Source of the DNA: Nonomuraea ceibae | GTDB taxonomy: Bacteria; Actinomycetota; Actinomycetes; Streptosporangiales; Streptosporangiaceae | Assembly (NCBI RefSeq): GCF_019396325.1 | Contig: NZ_JAHKRO010000029.1 | Location: forward strand, 1-64,000 | Reading direction: 5' to 3' | Length of the DNA stretch: 64,000 nucleotides | Shown here: positions 8,137 through 16,666 of the stretch, piece after piece | Layout of the letters: the number at the start of each line of letters is the position of its first letter | Numbering within the stretch: the stretch's first letter is position 1 | Translations under genes and position numbers: made by a program | Notes under the pieces: model-generated | The model's database searches: none | Seen by the model: the letters and a program-made list of their open reading frames with translations, nothing else | What the model was told of the DNA's origin: nothing

Positions 8137-10530
8137 TCAGGGGGCGCAGGTGTAGGCGGAGGGCAGGGCGGGGTCGGCGGAGGGGCGGGTGGCCTGGAAG
8201 CCGAACGACGTGGTCGCGCCCGGGCCCAGTGTGGCGTTGTGCGCGGCGTTGCGCAGGGTGACCGTCTGCCCGCTGGTGGTGGGAACGGCGTTCCAGTGGC
8301 CGGTGATGCGGTGGCCGGGCGGCAGGGTGAGGGTGACGCTCCAGCCGTTGAGCGGGGCGGTGCCGGTGTTGGTGACGTTCGCCTGGACGACGTAGCCGGT
8401 GTCCCACTGACTCTGCATGGCCGGGGTGACCGAGCAGCCGCCGCCTCCCGAGGGTGCGGTGGTGACGGTGACCGTGGCGGAGCGGGGTGACCGGTTGCCG
8501 GCGGCGTCGCGGGCGTAGACGGCGAAGGTGTGGGCGGTGGCGGGGGCGAGTCCGGTGAGGGTGGCCGTGGCGGCGGCGGTGGTGGCCACGGTCGTCTCGG
8601 CGGTGCCCTGGACGCGCACCACGTCGTACGCGGTCACCGCCACGTCGTCGGTGGAGGCGGCCCAGGTGAGGGTGGCCGAGGAGGAGGTGACGGCGGAGGC
8701 CGAGGGAGCGCCGGGGGCGGTGGGCGGGTCGGTGTCCTCGCCGGCCGGCTCATAGGTGAGGCCGAACCCGTACGGGAACAGCGGCGTCTTGCCGTCGCCC
8801 GCGTTGATGGGCTGCTGGGAGGAGCTGCTCATCCACGTGAACGGCAGTTTGCCGGTGGGCTGGACGGCGCCGAACAGCACGTCGGCGACGCCGTTCCCCT
8901 CGGTGCCGGGGAGCCAGGCGGCGACAAGGCCGTCCCAGCCGGACAGGTGCGGGGCGACGTCGAGCGGGCGGCCGGAGACGAGCACGACGACGACCGGGAC
9001 GCCGGCGGCGCGCAGGGTGGCGATCGTGTTGAGGTCCTCGGAGTCCAGGCCGAGGCCGCCGGGCCGGTCGCCGTCGCCCTCGGCGTACGGGGGCTCGCCG
9101 ACGACGGCGACGGCGACGTCGTAGGAGCCGTCGACGCCGCGGCCGTCGCGGCTGTAGGCGACGGTGGCGCCGGTGTCCCTGATGCCGTCCAGGATCGTGG
9201 TGCCGGGCGTGATGTCGCCGGGCGATCCCTGCCAGGAAATGGTCCAGCCGCCGCTCTGGTAGCCGATGTCGTCGGCGCTCTTGCCGGCGACGAAGATCCG
9301 GCCGTCGCGGGGCAGCGGCAGCACGCCGCCGCTGTTCTTGAGCACGACCTGGGACCTGGCGACGGCCTCGCGGGCCAGGGCGCGGTGGGCGGAGCTGCCG
9401 ACGGTGGCGGTGTAGGACCGGTCGGTGAGAGGCTTCTCGAACAGGCCCTGCTCGAACTTCTTGGTCAGGACGCGGCGTACGGCGTCGTCGATCCGCGTCT
9501 GGGGCACCCGTCCGGCCTGGGTCTCGGCGCGCAGCAGGTCGATGAAGCGCCGCCAGTCGGTGGGGGCCATCACCATGTCGATCCCGGCGTTGATCGCGGT
9601 GCGCACGTCCTGGGCGGACAGGCCGGGGGCGCCGTCGATCTGGTCGACGCCGTTCCAGTCGGACACGACGAACCCGGAGAAGCCGAGCTCGCCCTTGAGC
9701 ACGGTGGTGATCAAGTACTGGTGGCCGTGCACCTTGACGCCGTTCCAGCTGCTGAAGGAGATCATGACGGAGCCGACGCCGCGGGCGATCGCGGCCTCGA
9801 AGGGCGGCAGGTGCACGGCCCGCAGCTCGCTCTCGCTCAGCCGGGTGTCGCCCTGGTCGTCGCCGCCCGCGGTGCCGCCGTCGCCGAGGTAGTGCTTGGC
9901 GGTGGCGAGCACGGAGGCGGGGCCGTCCTGCAGGCCGGTGACGAGCGTGGCCATCGCGGCGGGCAGTTCGGGCGTCTCGCCGAAGGACTCGTACGTCCTG
10001 CCCCACCGGTCGTCGCGGGCGACGCAGAGGCAGGGGGCGAAGTTCCAGTCGACGCCGGTGCCGGTGACCTCCTCGGCGACGGCCCGGCCGATGCGTTCGA
10101 CGAGGGCGGGGTCGCGGGTGGCGCCGAGTCCGGCGTTGTGCGGGAAGATCGTGGCGCCGTGGACGTTGTTGTGCCCGTGCACGGCGTCGACCCCGTACAG
10201 GATGGGGATGCCGAGCGGGGTGGCGAGGGCGGCGTTCTGGAACCTGTCGTACATGTCGGCCCAGGAGGCGGCGGTGTTGGGCGAGGGCGCGGAGCCGCCG
10301 CCGGACAGGACGGAGCCGAGCCGGTAGGCGGTGATGTCGGCGGCGCTGACGGAGCCGCGTTCGGCCTGGGTCATCTGGCCGAGCTTCTCGTCGAGCGACA
10401 TGCGGGACATGAGGTCGGCGACCCGGGTGGCGACGGGCAGCGCGGGGTCCTTGTAGGGGGGATCGGCGGCGGTGGGGACCGCCATGCCGGCGGCGACGAG
10501 CAGGGTCACGACGGCCCGGTGGATGCGCAC
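8137..10530 (-). CDS. secreted GH3 beta-glucosidase with Fn3 and CBM2
   Basis: A signal peptide (MRIHRAVVTLLVAAGMAVPTA) is followed by a GH3 N-terminal barrel with KHYLGDGGT and the nucleophile motif VVSDWNG (Asp about residue 290). Next come the GH3 C-terminal domain, an Fn3 domain (about 600-695) and a C-terminal CBM2 from about residue 699 with its Cys pair and conserved Trp. The enzyme should release glucose from cello-oligosaccharides while bound to cellulose. I prefer the GTG at 10530: GAGGAGGCGGAGG precedes it, and the upstream CebR box then falls in the leader. A longer start at 10581 would translate the operator. It is oriented away from the I36 and LPMO genes. Confidence 0.92.
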   Translation of the reverse strand: MRIHRAVVTLLVAAGMAVPTAADPPYKDPALPVATRVADLMSRMSLDEKLGQMTQAERGSVSAADITAYRLGSVLSGGGSAPSPNTAASWADMYDRFQNAALATPLGIPILYGVDAVHGHNNVHGATIFPHNAGLGATRDPALVERIGRAVAEEVTGTGVDWNFAPCLCVARDDRWGRTYESFGETPELPAAMATLVTGLQDGPASVLATAKHYLGDGGTAGGDDQGDTRLSESELRAVHLPPFEAAIARGVGSVMISFSSWNGVKVHGHQYLITTVLKGELGFSGFVVSDWNGVDQIDGAPGLSAQDVRTAINAGIDMVMAPTDWRRFIDLLRAETQAGRVPQTRIDDAVRRVLTKKFEQGLFEKPLTDRSYTATVGSSAHRALAREAVARSQVVLKNSGGVLPLPRDGRIFVAGKSADDIGYQSGGWTISWQGSPGDITPGTTILDGIRDTGATVAYSRDGRGVDGSYDVAVAVVGEPPYAEGDGDRPGGLGLDSEDLNTIATLRAAGVPVVVVLVSGRPLDVAPHLSGWDGLVAAWLPGTEGNGVADVLFGAVQPTGKLPFTWMSSSSQQPINAGDGKTPLFPYGFGLTYEPAGEDTDPPTAPGAPSASAVTSSSATLTWAASTDDVAVTAYDVVRVQGTAETTVATTAAATATLTGLAPATAHTFAVYARDAAGNRSPRSATVTVTTAPSGGGGCSVTPAMQSQWDTGYVVQANVTNTGTAPLNGWSVTLTLPPGHRITGHWNAVPTTSGQTVTLRNAAHNATLGPGATTSFGFQATRPSADPALPSAYTCAP

Positions 10531-10550
10531 GGCCTCCGCCTCCTCAGCGT

Positions 10551-10564
10551 TGGGAGCGCTCCCA
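10551..10564. promoter_or_regulatory. CebR-type operator upstream of the GH3 gene
   Basis: TGGGAGCGCTCCCA is a perfect 14-bp palindrome identical to the cellobiose-responsive CebR box known from Streptomyces. It lies 20 bases before the GTG of the GH3 gene, so the enzyme is expected to be derepressed by cello-oligosaccharides. The regulator gene is not in this window. Confidence 0.88.
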
Positions 10565-10634
10565 CGGTAGGCCGTCCCCACCGGCTGCCGCCATCACCGG
10601 AGCACCCGCACGGCCTCCCACCAGGGCGGTCGCG

Positions 10635-10647
10635 GTGAAATTTTCAC
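10635..10647. promoter_or_regulatory. palindrome GTGAAATTTTCAC, candidate operator
   Basis: A perfect 13-bp palindrome (GTGAAA-T-TTTCAC) sits in the divergent region between the GH3 and I36 genes. A relative, GAAAAGTTTC, lies at 10718-10727, and GTGAAACTTTCAA lies at 11204-11216. GAAA-N-TTTC dyads have been described upstream of Streptomyces xylanolytic genes, so a second sugar-responsive repressor is possible. Confidence 0.5.
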
Positions 10648-10739
10648 GCGGCGGAATTAGCGGACGATCACCCCTTCCCGCGCAAGATCGAGCGAGGTAT
10701 GTTCGAGCCGTTCCGAAGAAAAGTTTCACCCATGGAGGA

Positions 10740-11138
10740 ATGGTGGGCAAGAAGCTTCAATTGCTGGCTGTGCCGATCGCGGCTTTCGCGATGGTCTCCC
10801 TGATGAGCGCTCCCGCCCAGGCTGCCGAAGGGTACGACCGGTGCCAGGTGGGGAACTACTGCATGTTCTCCGGCCTCGACGGCACCGGTGACATCATCCA
10901 GATCACCAGCGACACGCCCGACCTGGCCGTCCTGGGCATGGCCGACCGCGCCAAGTCCGACTGGAACCGGACGAGCACCAGGGTCCACCTCTACTCCGAG
11001 GCGAACTGGGGCGGCTGCACCGCCACCACCAGCGCCGGCGGCAAGGGCAACTTCTACATCGACTACCGCGACTTCTTCGACGGCGTCCGCTTCGGCGGCC
11101 CGAACGGCCCGTCCTGCTACGTCCCGCCCGAGTCCTGA
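10740..11138 (+). CDS. secreted peptidase-inhibitor-I36-like protein
   Basis: The 132-residue product has a signal peptide (MVGKKLQLLAVPIAAFAMVS, cut after APAQA) and a small beta-rich domain with four Cys in the pattern YDRCQVGNYCMF, GGCTA and SCYV. This matches the Streptomyces metalloproteinase inhibitor / I36 (crystallin-like) family. It would be exported and might inhibit proteases or simply be a stable structural protein. GGAGG stands immediately before the ATG at 10740 and four bases before a GTG at 10743, so either may be used. A perfect hairpin follows the stop codon. Confidence 0.75.
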   Translation: MVGKKLQLLAVPIAAFAMVSLMSAPAQAAEGYDRCQVGNYCMFSGLDGTGDIIQITSDTPDLAVLGMADRAKSDWNRTSTRVHLYSEANWGGCTATTSAGGKGNFYIDYRDFFDGVRFGGPNGPSCYVPPES

Positions 11139-11151
11139 TCCGACCCTCTCC

Positions 11152-11181
11152 GGAGCCCCCGCCCGCCCGGGCGGGGGCTCC
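11152..11181. terminator. strong GC hairpin after the I36 gene
   Basis: Arms GGAGCCCCCGCCC and GGGCGGGGGCTCC pair perfectly (13 bp) around a GCCC loop, 13 bases after the I36 stop codon. No T-tract follows, as is usual for actinobacterial hairpin terminators. Confidence 0.75.
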
Positions 11182-11203
11182 GGCGTCTCCAGGCCGGCGG
11201 ACG

Positions 11204-11216
11204 GTGAAACTTTCAA
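11204..11216. promoter_or_regulatory. GTGAAACTTTCAA palindrome upstream of the LPMO
   Basis: A GTGAAA-C-TTTCAA dyad (one mismatch) matches the palindrome at 10635-10647. It lies 183 bases before the LPMO start, directly after the I36 terminator, and is a candidate second operator for the LPMO promoter. Confidence 0.4.
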
Positions 11217-11296
11217 CCGGATCACCGTACGCCTTTCCGCTGCTCGCCCCGCTGATCACGGTCGCCCGGCAGATGGCTTACAGGGTCAGTCAGTTG

Positions 11297-11322
11297 TTGA
11301 CAGTACCCCGGTCAGATAGCGT
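11297..11322 (+). promoter_or_regulatory. candidate promoter of the LPMO gene
   Basis: TTGACA at 11297-11302 is followed by TAGCGT at 11317-11322. The 14-base spacer is shorter than optimal, so this is a tentative SigA-type promoter. The CebR-type box begins 16 bases downstream, where repressor would block the polymerase. Confidence 0.4.
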
Positions 11323-11338
11323 CCCCCTCAACCCACGC

Positions 11339-11350
11339 GGGAGCGCTCCC
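11339..11350. promoter_or_regulatory. CebR-type operator upstream of the LPMO
   Basis: GGGAGCGCTCCC is the 12-bp core of the CebR box; only the outermost pair (T/A in the consensus) differs. It lies 36 bases before the LPMO ATG. Confidence 0.75.
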
Positions 11351-11386
11351 CCGGAACCCCCTGACCGGAACACGGAGACCGCCACC

Positions 11387-12046
11387 ATGCCCCACGGCAA
11401 GACTCACTGGGCCCTGCGCGCCGCAGTCGTGCTGCTGTCCGTAGCCCTGCTCAACGTCGTCCCCCTCGCCGGCGGCGCCTCGGCACACGGATCGGTCGTC
11501 GATCCCGCCTCGCGCAACTACGGCTGCTGGCAGCGCTGGGGCTCCGACTTCCAGAACCCGGCCATGCAGCAGCAGGACCCGATGTGCTGGCAGGCCTGGC
11601 AGGACAACCCCAACGCCATGTGGAACTGGAACGGGCTCTACCGCAACAACGTCGGCGGCAACCATCAGGCCGCCGTCCCCAACGGCCAGCTGTGCAGCGG
11701 CGGCCTCACCGAGGGCGCCCGCTACCGCTCCCTCGACACGCCCGGCCCGTGGAAGACGACGAGCCTCGGCGGCACCTTCACCATCAACCTGTACGACCAG
11801 GCCAGCCACGGCGCCGACTACATCCGCGTCTACCTCACCCGCCAGGGCTACGACGCCACGACCACGCCCCTCGGCTGGAACCACCTGGAGCTCATCCGTG
11901 AGACGCCCCGCTACGCGCCCAGCCAGAACTACGTCATCAGCAACCTGAGCGCCTCCGGCCGCACCGGCCGCCACGTGATCTACACGGTGTGGAAGGCCTC
12001 GCACATGGACCAGACGTACTACATCTGCAGCGACGTCACCTTCTGA
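11387..12046 (+). CDS. AA10 lytic polysaccharide monooxygenase
   Basis: The signal peptide ends GGASA and the mature protein starts HGSVVDPASRNYGCW, so an N-terminal His forms half of the copper-binding histidine brace; the second His is in VGGNHQAAVPN. The 219-residue protein is the catalytic domain only, with no carbohydrate-binding module after the final SDVTF. AA10 enzymes oxidatively cleave crystalline cellulose or chitin. The CebR-type box upstream and the neighbouring cellulose-binding GH3 favour cellulose. GGAG lies 9 bases before the ATG at 11387. An earlier in-frame start at 11204 would run through the promoter. Confidence 0.93.
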   Translation: MPHGKTHWALRAAVVLLSVALLNVVPLAGGASAHGSVVDPASRNYGCWQRWGSDFQNPAMQQQDPMCWQAWQDNPNAMWNWNGLYRNNVGGNHQAAVPNGQLCSGGLTEGARYRSLDTPGPWKTTSLGGTFTINLYDQASHGADYIRVYLTRQGYDATTTPLGWNHLELIRETPRYAPSQNYVISNLSASGRTGRHVIYTVWKASHMDQTYYICSDVTF

Positions 12047-12120
12047 CGACGCCGACGTCTGGTGTCAGCCGGGCGTCCCGGGCCAGCGCGTCATACGCGG
12101 CGAAACCGGGACGCCCGTCT

Positions 12121-12126
12121 TACTGT
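12121..12126 (+). promoter_or_regulatory. -10 element of a leaderless promoter
   Basis: TACTGT lies 6 bases before the ATG at 12133, and no Shine-Dalgarno sequence is present. This is the TANNNT spacing typical of leaderless transcripts in actinobacteria. Confidence 0.5.
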
Positions 12127-12132
12127 GGGTAC

Positions 12133-12705
12133 ATGACTGATCACCCGCCGCAGGAGCCGGTCGACATGGCGGCGTGCGTCATCGGCGAGTGCGCGCGCTT
12201 CGGCGCCCGGCTGCGCACGCTGACCGGGCAGCTCGGGTTCGCGCCCGCGCCCGCCACCGACCGCGAGGAGCTGCAGCAGGCCGTGGCCTACATCCACGCC
12301 GCGCTCGCCGATCTGCTGGCCGCGCTGCAGCCGATCCATCACGAGGACCTGCGGCGCATCCTCAGCGACCGGGAGATGGGCCTGGTCCGCTGCCTCGACG
12401 GCTGCACCCCGCCCCGGGACTCGACGGGCGCCGAGGTGGGAGCCTGTGGCGGGTGCGGCGGCGGCGCGTGCCGCAGTTGCGGGCACCCGGTGCCGCCCGA
12501 CGGCCCGGCCCTGTGCTGGCGCTGCGTCGCCTCACCCGAACAGCCGGACCCGCTGCGGCCCGGCGCCGTGAGGACGGACCCCGTACGGACCGGCCCCGTA
12601 CAGACCGAAGGCGCCCAACCCGAAACCGCATCCGAAACCGCACGGCCTGAGGCCGCGCGGTTGCACATCCCGGCCGGTGACCTGCCGTGGGTGGCGACGG
12701 CCTGA
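12133..12705 (+). CDS. hypothetical protein with central zinc-ribbon-like cysteines
   Basis: The 190-residue protein has a helical N-terminal half (about residues 15-80, Ala/Leu-rich). It then has a Cys cluster of the form CGGCGGGACRSCGHPV...CWRC that could bind zinc, and finally a Pro/Thr/Glu-rich repeat-like tail (RTDPVRTGPVQTE). I do not recognise the family. There is no signal peptide or membrane helix. The start is the ATG at 12133, immediately behind a -10 box, so it is probably translated from a leaderless mRNA. It stands alone between the LPMO gene and an oppositely oriented DUF2267 gene. Confidence 0.6.
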   Translation: MTDHPPQEPVDMAACVIGECARFGARLRTLTGQLGFAPAPATDREELQQAVAYIHAALADLLAALQPIHHEDLRRILSDREMGLVRCLDGCTPPRDSTGAEVGACGGCGGGACRSCGHPVPPDGPALCWRCVASPEQPDPLRPGAVRTDPVRTGPVQTEGAQPETASETARPEAARLHIPAGDLPWVATA

Positions 12706-12718
12706 GAGCCGCGCCGCG

Positions 12719-13153
12719 TCAGTCGCCATGATGGGTGGCGCCGTGGTGGATGGCGCCCCGGCTGCCCGAGGTGACGAGGTCGCGCAGGTCCTCGGGGAGG
12801 CTGTCGCGCACCTTGTTCATGATGCCGCCCTGCGTCGCCTGGCCGGTCACCTCCAGCACCACCCGCGCGAGGTAGAGGGCGCGGGGCTCGTCGACGCCCG
12901 CCCTTGCGGCGACGCGCTGGACGAATTCGTGGCGGCCGAAGTGCTCGCCGGTGCCGAGGCCGCCGTAGACCTCGGTGCGCCGCAGGTTCTCGCCGATCTC
13001 GTGGGGCAGCTGGGCGGCGAGCTTGTCCGCCAGGCCCTCCGGGACGCGTTCGCCCAGGGTCTCCAGCGTCGCCCGGCTGGCGCGTTCGGCCTTGTCGCGC
13101 CCGCCGAGGTGGGCGCGGGCCTGTACCTGTCCGATGAACTCGTCGTGTCTCAT
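12719..13153 (-). CDS. DUF2267 domain protein
   Basis: The 144-residue soluble protein begins MRHDEFIGQVQARAHL and contains two helical repeats, with RATLETLGERVPEGLADKLA and ARVVLEVTGQATQGG typical of DUF2267. The function is unknown; members are often found in stress-related gene groups of actinomycetes. The C-terminal HHGATHHGD could bind metal. It is convergent with the zinc-ribbon gene (14-base gap) and downstream of the glycosyltransferase on the same strand orientation. Confidence 0.8.
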   Translation of the reverse strand: MRHDEFIGQVQARAHLGGRDKAERASRATLETLGERVPEGLADKLAAQLPHEIGENLRRTEVYGGLGTGEHFGRHEFVQRVAARAGVDEPRALYLARVVLEVTGQATQGGIMNKVRDSLPEDLRDLVTSGSRGAIHHGATHHGD

Positions 13154-13226
13154 GGCTCCTCCTCACCCTCCTGGGTCGGCTACCCGTCGACCGAAAACGA
13201 CAAACCACTACAAATCGGGCGTGACG

Positions 13227-14348
13227 CTAGCCCGAGGTCAGGTTCTTGTACGGGTCGGGCCGCCCGCCGGTGGCCGAGCGCAGGATCCGCCGGTAGACGC
13301 GCTCGTACCCGTCGACCATCACGCCGACGCCGAACGCCCGCTCCACGTGCCGGCGGCAGTCGCCCGGGTCGAGCGACCCGGCCGCCTCGATGGCGGCGGG
13401 CAGCTCCTCCGGCGAGCCGAGCACGAAACCGGTGACGCGGTCGACGACCAGCTCCGGTACCGAGCCTCGGGCCAGCGCCACCACCGGCGTGCCGCACGCC
13501 ATCGCCTCGATCACCACCATGCCGAACGGCTCCTCCCACTGGATGGGGAAGACCAGGCAGCGGGCGGCGGCCAGCAGCTCACGCTTGTGCGCGGCGTCCG
13601 CCTCGCCGACGTAGACGGCGTCCGGGCCGAGCCTGGGGCGCACGTGCTCGTCGAAGTAGGCCCGCTCGACCTCCTCGGTGAGCTTGCCGGCCAGCACGAT
13701 GCGCCGCCCGGCCGCGCGGGCGGCGTCGATCGCCAGGTGCGCGCCCTTGTCGTCGCCGAAGCGGCCGAGCCACAGCACCCACTCCTGCTTCCTCTCGCGG
13801 TACGGGAACGAGCCCGTGTCCAGGGCGTTGTGCACGGTCCCGGCCCAGTTCAGGTCGGGCGCGAGCGCCCGCTGGGCGTGGGAGATCGCCACGAGCGGGC
13901 TGCCGAGCGCCCGGTAGTACTCGCCGTACTCGCCGTCGGAGCGCGTGTGGCAGGTGACCACGGTGGGAATCGCGCGGGCGGCGGCCGTCAGCGGCCCGGT
14001 GAGCGAGTGGTCGTGCACCACGTCGGCCTCGAGCGCCGACAGCATCCGCTGGGCGCAGGCCGCGTGCAGCACCTCCGGCAGCACGGTGCCGATCCGCGCC
14101 GACGGCGGCTCCCGGTAGGTGCGCAGGAAGCGCGCGGGCACGCCGCCGCGGCCGGCGGCGATCAGCGTCACGTCGTGGCCGCGCCCGGCCAGGCCGGTGA
14201 TCAGGTCGGCCAGCATCGCCTCGATGCCGCCGTACGCCTTCGGGGGCACCTCCTGCCACGGCGGCGCGACCATCACGATGCGCAGACCCGCCGCCGTACC
14301 CGCGCGCCACCGCACCCGCTGTGGCGCGAGATCGATCAATGAGCCCAT
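13227..14348 (-). CDS. GT4 family glycosyltransferase
   Basis: The 373-residue cytoplasmic GT-B enzyme has an N-terminal Rossmann half containing PPKAYGGIEAMLADL (acceptor-side glycine loop). Its C-terminal half has the EX7E motif in WEEPFGMVVIEAMACGTPV, which binds the nucleotide-sugar phosphate. The donor and acceptor are unknown. The ATG at 14348 has GGAGGGGG upstream. The much longer upstream reading overlaps the debranching-enzyme gene and is not used. It follows that gene by 44 bases, so the two are probably co-transcribed and act on alpha-glucan or another storage polysaccharide. Confidence 0.88.
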   Translation of the reverse strand: MGSLIDLAPQRVRWRAGTAAGLRIVMVAPPWQEVPPKAYGGIEAMLADLITGLAGRGHDVTLIAAGRGGVPARFLRTYREPPSARIGTVLPEVLHAACAQRMLSALEADVVHDHSLTGPLTAAARAIPTVVTCHTRSDGEYGEYYRALGSPLVAISHAQRALAPDLNWAGTVHNALDTGSFPYRERKQEWVLWLGRFGDDKGAHLAIDAARAAGRRIVLAGKLTEEVERAYFDEHVRPRLGPDAVYVGEADAAHKRELLAAARCLVFPIQWEEPFGMVVIEAMACGTPVVALARGSVPELVVDRVTGFVLGSPEELPAAIEAAGSLDPGDCRRHVERAFGVGVMVDGYERVYRRILRSATGGRPDPYKNLTSG

Positions 14349-14392
14349 GCCGAGCCCCCTCCCCGCAAGGCTGCGCTGAGTGCTACCCCAGG

Positions 14393-16534
14393 TCAGCGCC
14401 TGCACACGGTGCTGATGGGTGGACGCGGCTCGCCGATCAGCTCGATGCCGTCCGGCAGGCCGGTGACGGTGGCGGACCGGCCGCCGTCCGCGGTCTCGAT
14501 GTCCAGGCGCGCCCCCGCGATGGGCAGCCCGGAGATGCGCACGTCGCCCAGGCCCTCGGGGAAGGCCGGGGCGATCCAGATCTTGCCGGCCGGGATCCAC
14601 GGGTCCAGCCGCAGCAGGCAGCGCACCAGGTGGATCGGGGCCGCCGCCGCCCACGCCTGCGGCGAGCAGGAGGTGGGGAACGGCACCGGCTGGGCGAACT
14701 CCGACCGGTCGAAGCCGCAGAACAGCTCCGGCAGCCGGCCGCCGAGCTCCTGGGCGGCGTCGAGCAGCCCGGCGGCCAGCCGCTGGGCCTCCTCGGTGAA
14801 GCCGTAGCTCATCAGCCCGGCGGCGACGATCGCGCTGTCGTGCGGCCACACCGAGCCGTTGTGGTAGCTCATCGGGTTGTAGGCGCCCATCGAGGAGGCC
14901 AGCGTGCGCACGCCGTAGCCGGTGAACATCTCCGGCGACATCAGGTGCGCGGCCACCGACGCGGCCCGGTCCTCGTCGACGATGCCGGTCCACAGGCAGT
15001 GGCCCATGTTGGAGCCGAGCCCGTCGATGGGCTGCCCGGCGCCGTCGAGCCCCATCGCGTAGTAGCCGCGGCCGGGCAGCCAGAAGCGCTCGTTGAACCG
15101 GGCGCGGATCTCGTCGGCCCGCTCCAGGCAGCGCCGCTCGGTCTCGGCGTCACCGAAGGCGTTGGCGAAGTGGGCGCGGGCGACGTGCGCGGCGTACACG
15201 TACCCCTGCACCTCGGCCAGCGCGATCGGCGGGCGGGCGACGGTCCCGTCGGCGAAGGTGATGCCGTCGAAGGAGTCCTTCCAGCCCTGGTTGATCAGCC
15301 CGTGGTCGGTCTTGCGCTGGTACCAGAGCAGGCCGTCGGGGCCGCCGTAGCGCTCGATCCAGCCGAGCGCGGCGTCGGCGTGCGGCAGCAGCTCCTCGAC
15401 GGCGTCGGGGTGCAGGCCCCAGCGGCGCAGCTCGCCCAGCAGCATGACGAACAGCGGGGTGGCGTCGACGGAGCCGTAGTACGCCTGGCCGCCGTCCGCG
15501 GGGACGCCGCCGCCCACGCCGAAGCGCAGCTCGTGCATGATCTTGCCGGGCTCCTCCTCGGTCAGCGGGTCGACCTTGGCGCCCTGGAGGCGGGCGAGCC
15601 TGCGCAGCGTGCCGAGCGCGAGGGACTGGTCGAGCGGCAGCGACATCCACGAGGTCAGCAGCGAGTCGCGGCCGAACAGCGTCATGTACCAGGGCGCTCC
15701 CGCGGCGATCGCCGGCGGGTCCTCGGGATGGTCCGGGTCGAACAGCCGCAGGCTGCCGAGGTCCTGGCGGGAGCGGCGCAGCACCTCGTTGAGGCCCTTG
15801 TTCGCGGTGCGCAGGGCCGGGCCTCGGCGGGTCCAGTCGGCCAGCCGCCTGGCCGGGCCGGCGTGCTCGATCGCGTGGCTGGCGGGGAACCAGGCCGACG
15901 TCTCCACCCCTTCGATGATCGGGTTGACGAGGATCGTGGCCCGCCACTCCCCCCGCGCGGGGACGACCACGCGGAAGGCCAGCAGCCCCGGCGCCGCCGT
16001 CACCCCCACGTCCGCGGGCTCCACCACGACCCTGGCGCCGCGCGCCCGGCTCGCCGAGAAGATGTGCAGCCCCGCCCCCTGCGGCGTCATCTCCACGTCG
16101 GTGGCGTGGCGCACCCGTTCGGCCTTCACCTCGAACAGGTCGGCCACGTCGGAGCCCAGGTTGACGGAGACTGCGCAGCCGATCGGCTCGTCCGAGAGGT
16201 TGCGCAGCGTCAGGTCCTCGCGCAGGCCGCCGCCGACGTAGCGGTCGCGCACCACCAGCAGCGTGCTCTCCACCCGCCCCGGGCGCGGCCCGGCCTTGCC
16301 GAGGAACGTGGCGTGGTACGGCTCCGACGGGATCACCTGGAGCGCCTCGACGGGCACGTCGTCCACCCGCAGCTCCAGCCACGACAGCAGCCGCGTGTCG
16401 GCGTGGTAGACGCCCTGCGCCTGGCCCGGCAGGATGTCGCCGCCCCGGGAGCACACGCAGAACGACGGCCCCTCGACCAGCGTCACCGTGTCGCCCAGCG
16501 CCCCCGGCTGCCCCTCAAAGGTCCACGCGTTCAC
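14393..16534 (-). CDS. amylo-alpha-1,6-glucosidase (glycogen-debranching type)
   Basis: The 713-residue protein has the N-terminal debranching-enzyme beta domain (residues about 15-205, with PSFCVCSRGGDILPG and YHADTRLLS). An (alpha/alpha)6-barrel follows, with GRDSLLTSWMSL, NQGWKDSFDGI and YHNGSVWPHDSAIVA, which are characteristic of bacterial amylo-alpha-1,6-glucosidases. It should hydrolyse alpha-1,6 branch residues of glycogen or a related glucan in the cytoplasm. It is the first gene of a two-gene operon with the GT4 gene. Length is normal for the family. Confidence 0.9.
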   Translation of the reverse strand: MNAWTFEGQPGALGDTVTLVEGPSFCVCSRGGDILPGQAQGVYHADTRLLSWLELRVDDVPVEALQVIPSEPYHATFLGKAGPRPGRVESTLLVVRDRYVGGGLREDLTLRNLSDEPIGCAVSVNLGSDVADLFEVKAERVRHATDVEMTPQGAGLHIFSASRARGARVVVEPADVGVTAAPGLLAFRVVVPARGEWRATILVNPIIEGVETSAWFPASHAIEHAGPARRLADWTRRGPALRTANKGLNEVLRRSRQDLGSLRLFDPDHPEDPPAIAAGAPWYMTLFGRDSLLTSWMSLPLDQSLALGTLRRLARLQGAKVDPLTEEEPGKIMHELRFGVGGGVPADGGQAYYGSVDATPLFVMLLGELRRWGLHPDAVEELLPHADAALGWIERYGGPDGLLWYQRKTDHGLINQGWKDSFDGITFADGTVARPPIALAEVQGYVYAAHVARAHFANAFGDAETERRCLERADEIRARFNERFWLPGRGYYAMGLDGAGQPIDGLGSNMGHCLWTGIVDEDRAASVAAHLMSPEMFTGYGVRTLASSMGAYNPMSYHNGSVWPHDSAIVAAGLMSYGFTEEAQRLAAGLLDAAQELGGRLPELFCGFDRSEFAQPVPFPTSCSPQAWAAAAPIHLVRCLLRLDPWIPAGKIWIAPAFPEGLGDVRISGLPIAGARLDIETADGGRSATVTGLPDGIELIGEPRPPISTVCRR

Positions 16535-16666
16535 CCTCGTGCCCCCTCCGCTCCTGCGCAGGCACGTTACCCACGCTCGGACGGGCCACGCGGCACAGGC
16601 GGAACCATTGCCATGACCTGCGCAAATACCGGCAATACGGCAGGCGCTACGGCGGGGCGCCCGGGG

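Noticed and set aside
8530-10638. 702-codon plus-strand frame opposite the GH3 gene
   Set aside because: Antisense of a clear GH3-Fn3-CBM2 protein; Gly/Ala/Val-rich without motifs.
13227-14993. 588-codon form of the GT4 glycosyltransferase
   Set aside because: The first 215 codons overlap the conserved 3' half of the debranching-enzyme gene; the ATG at 14348 with a strong ribosome binding site gives the normal GT4 N terminus.
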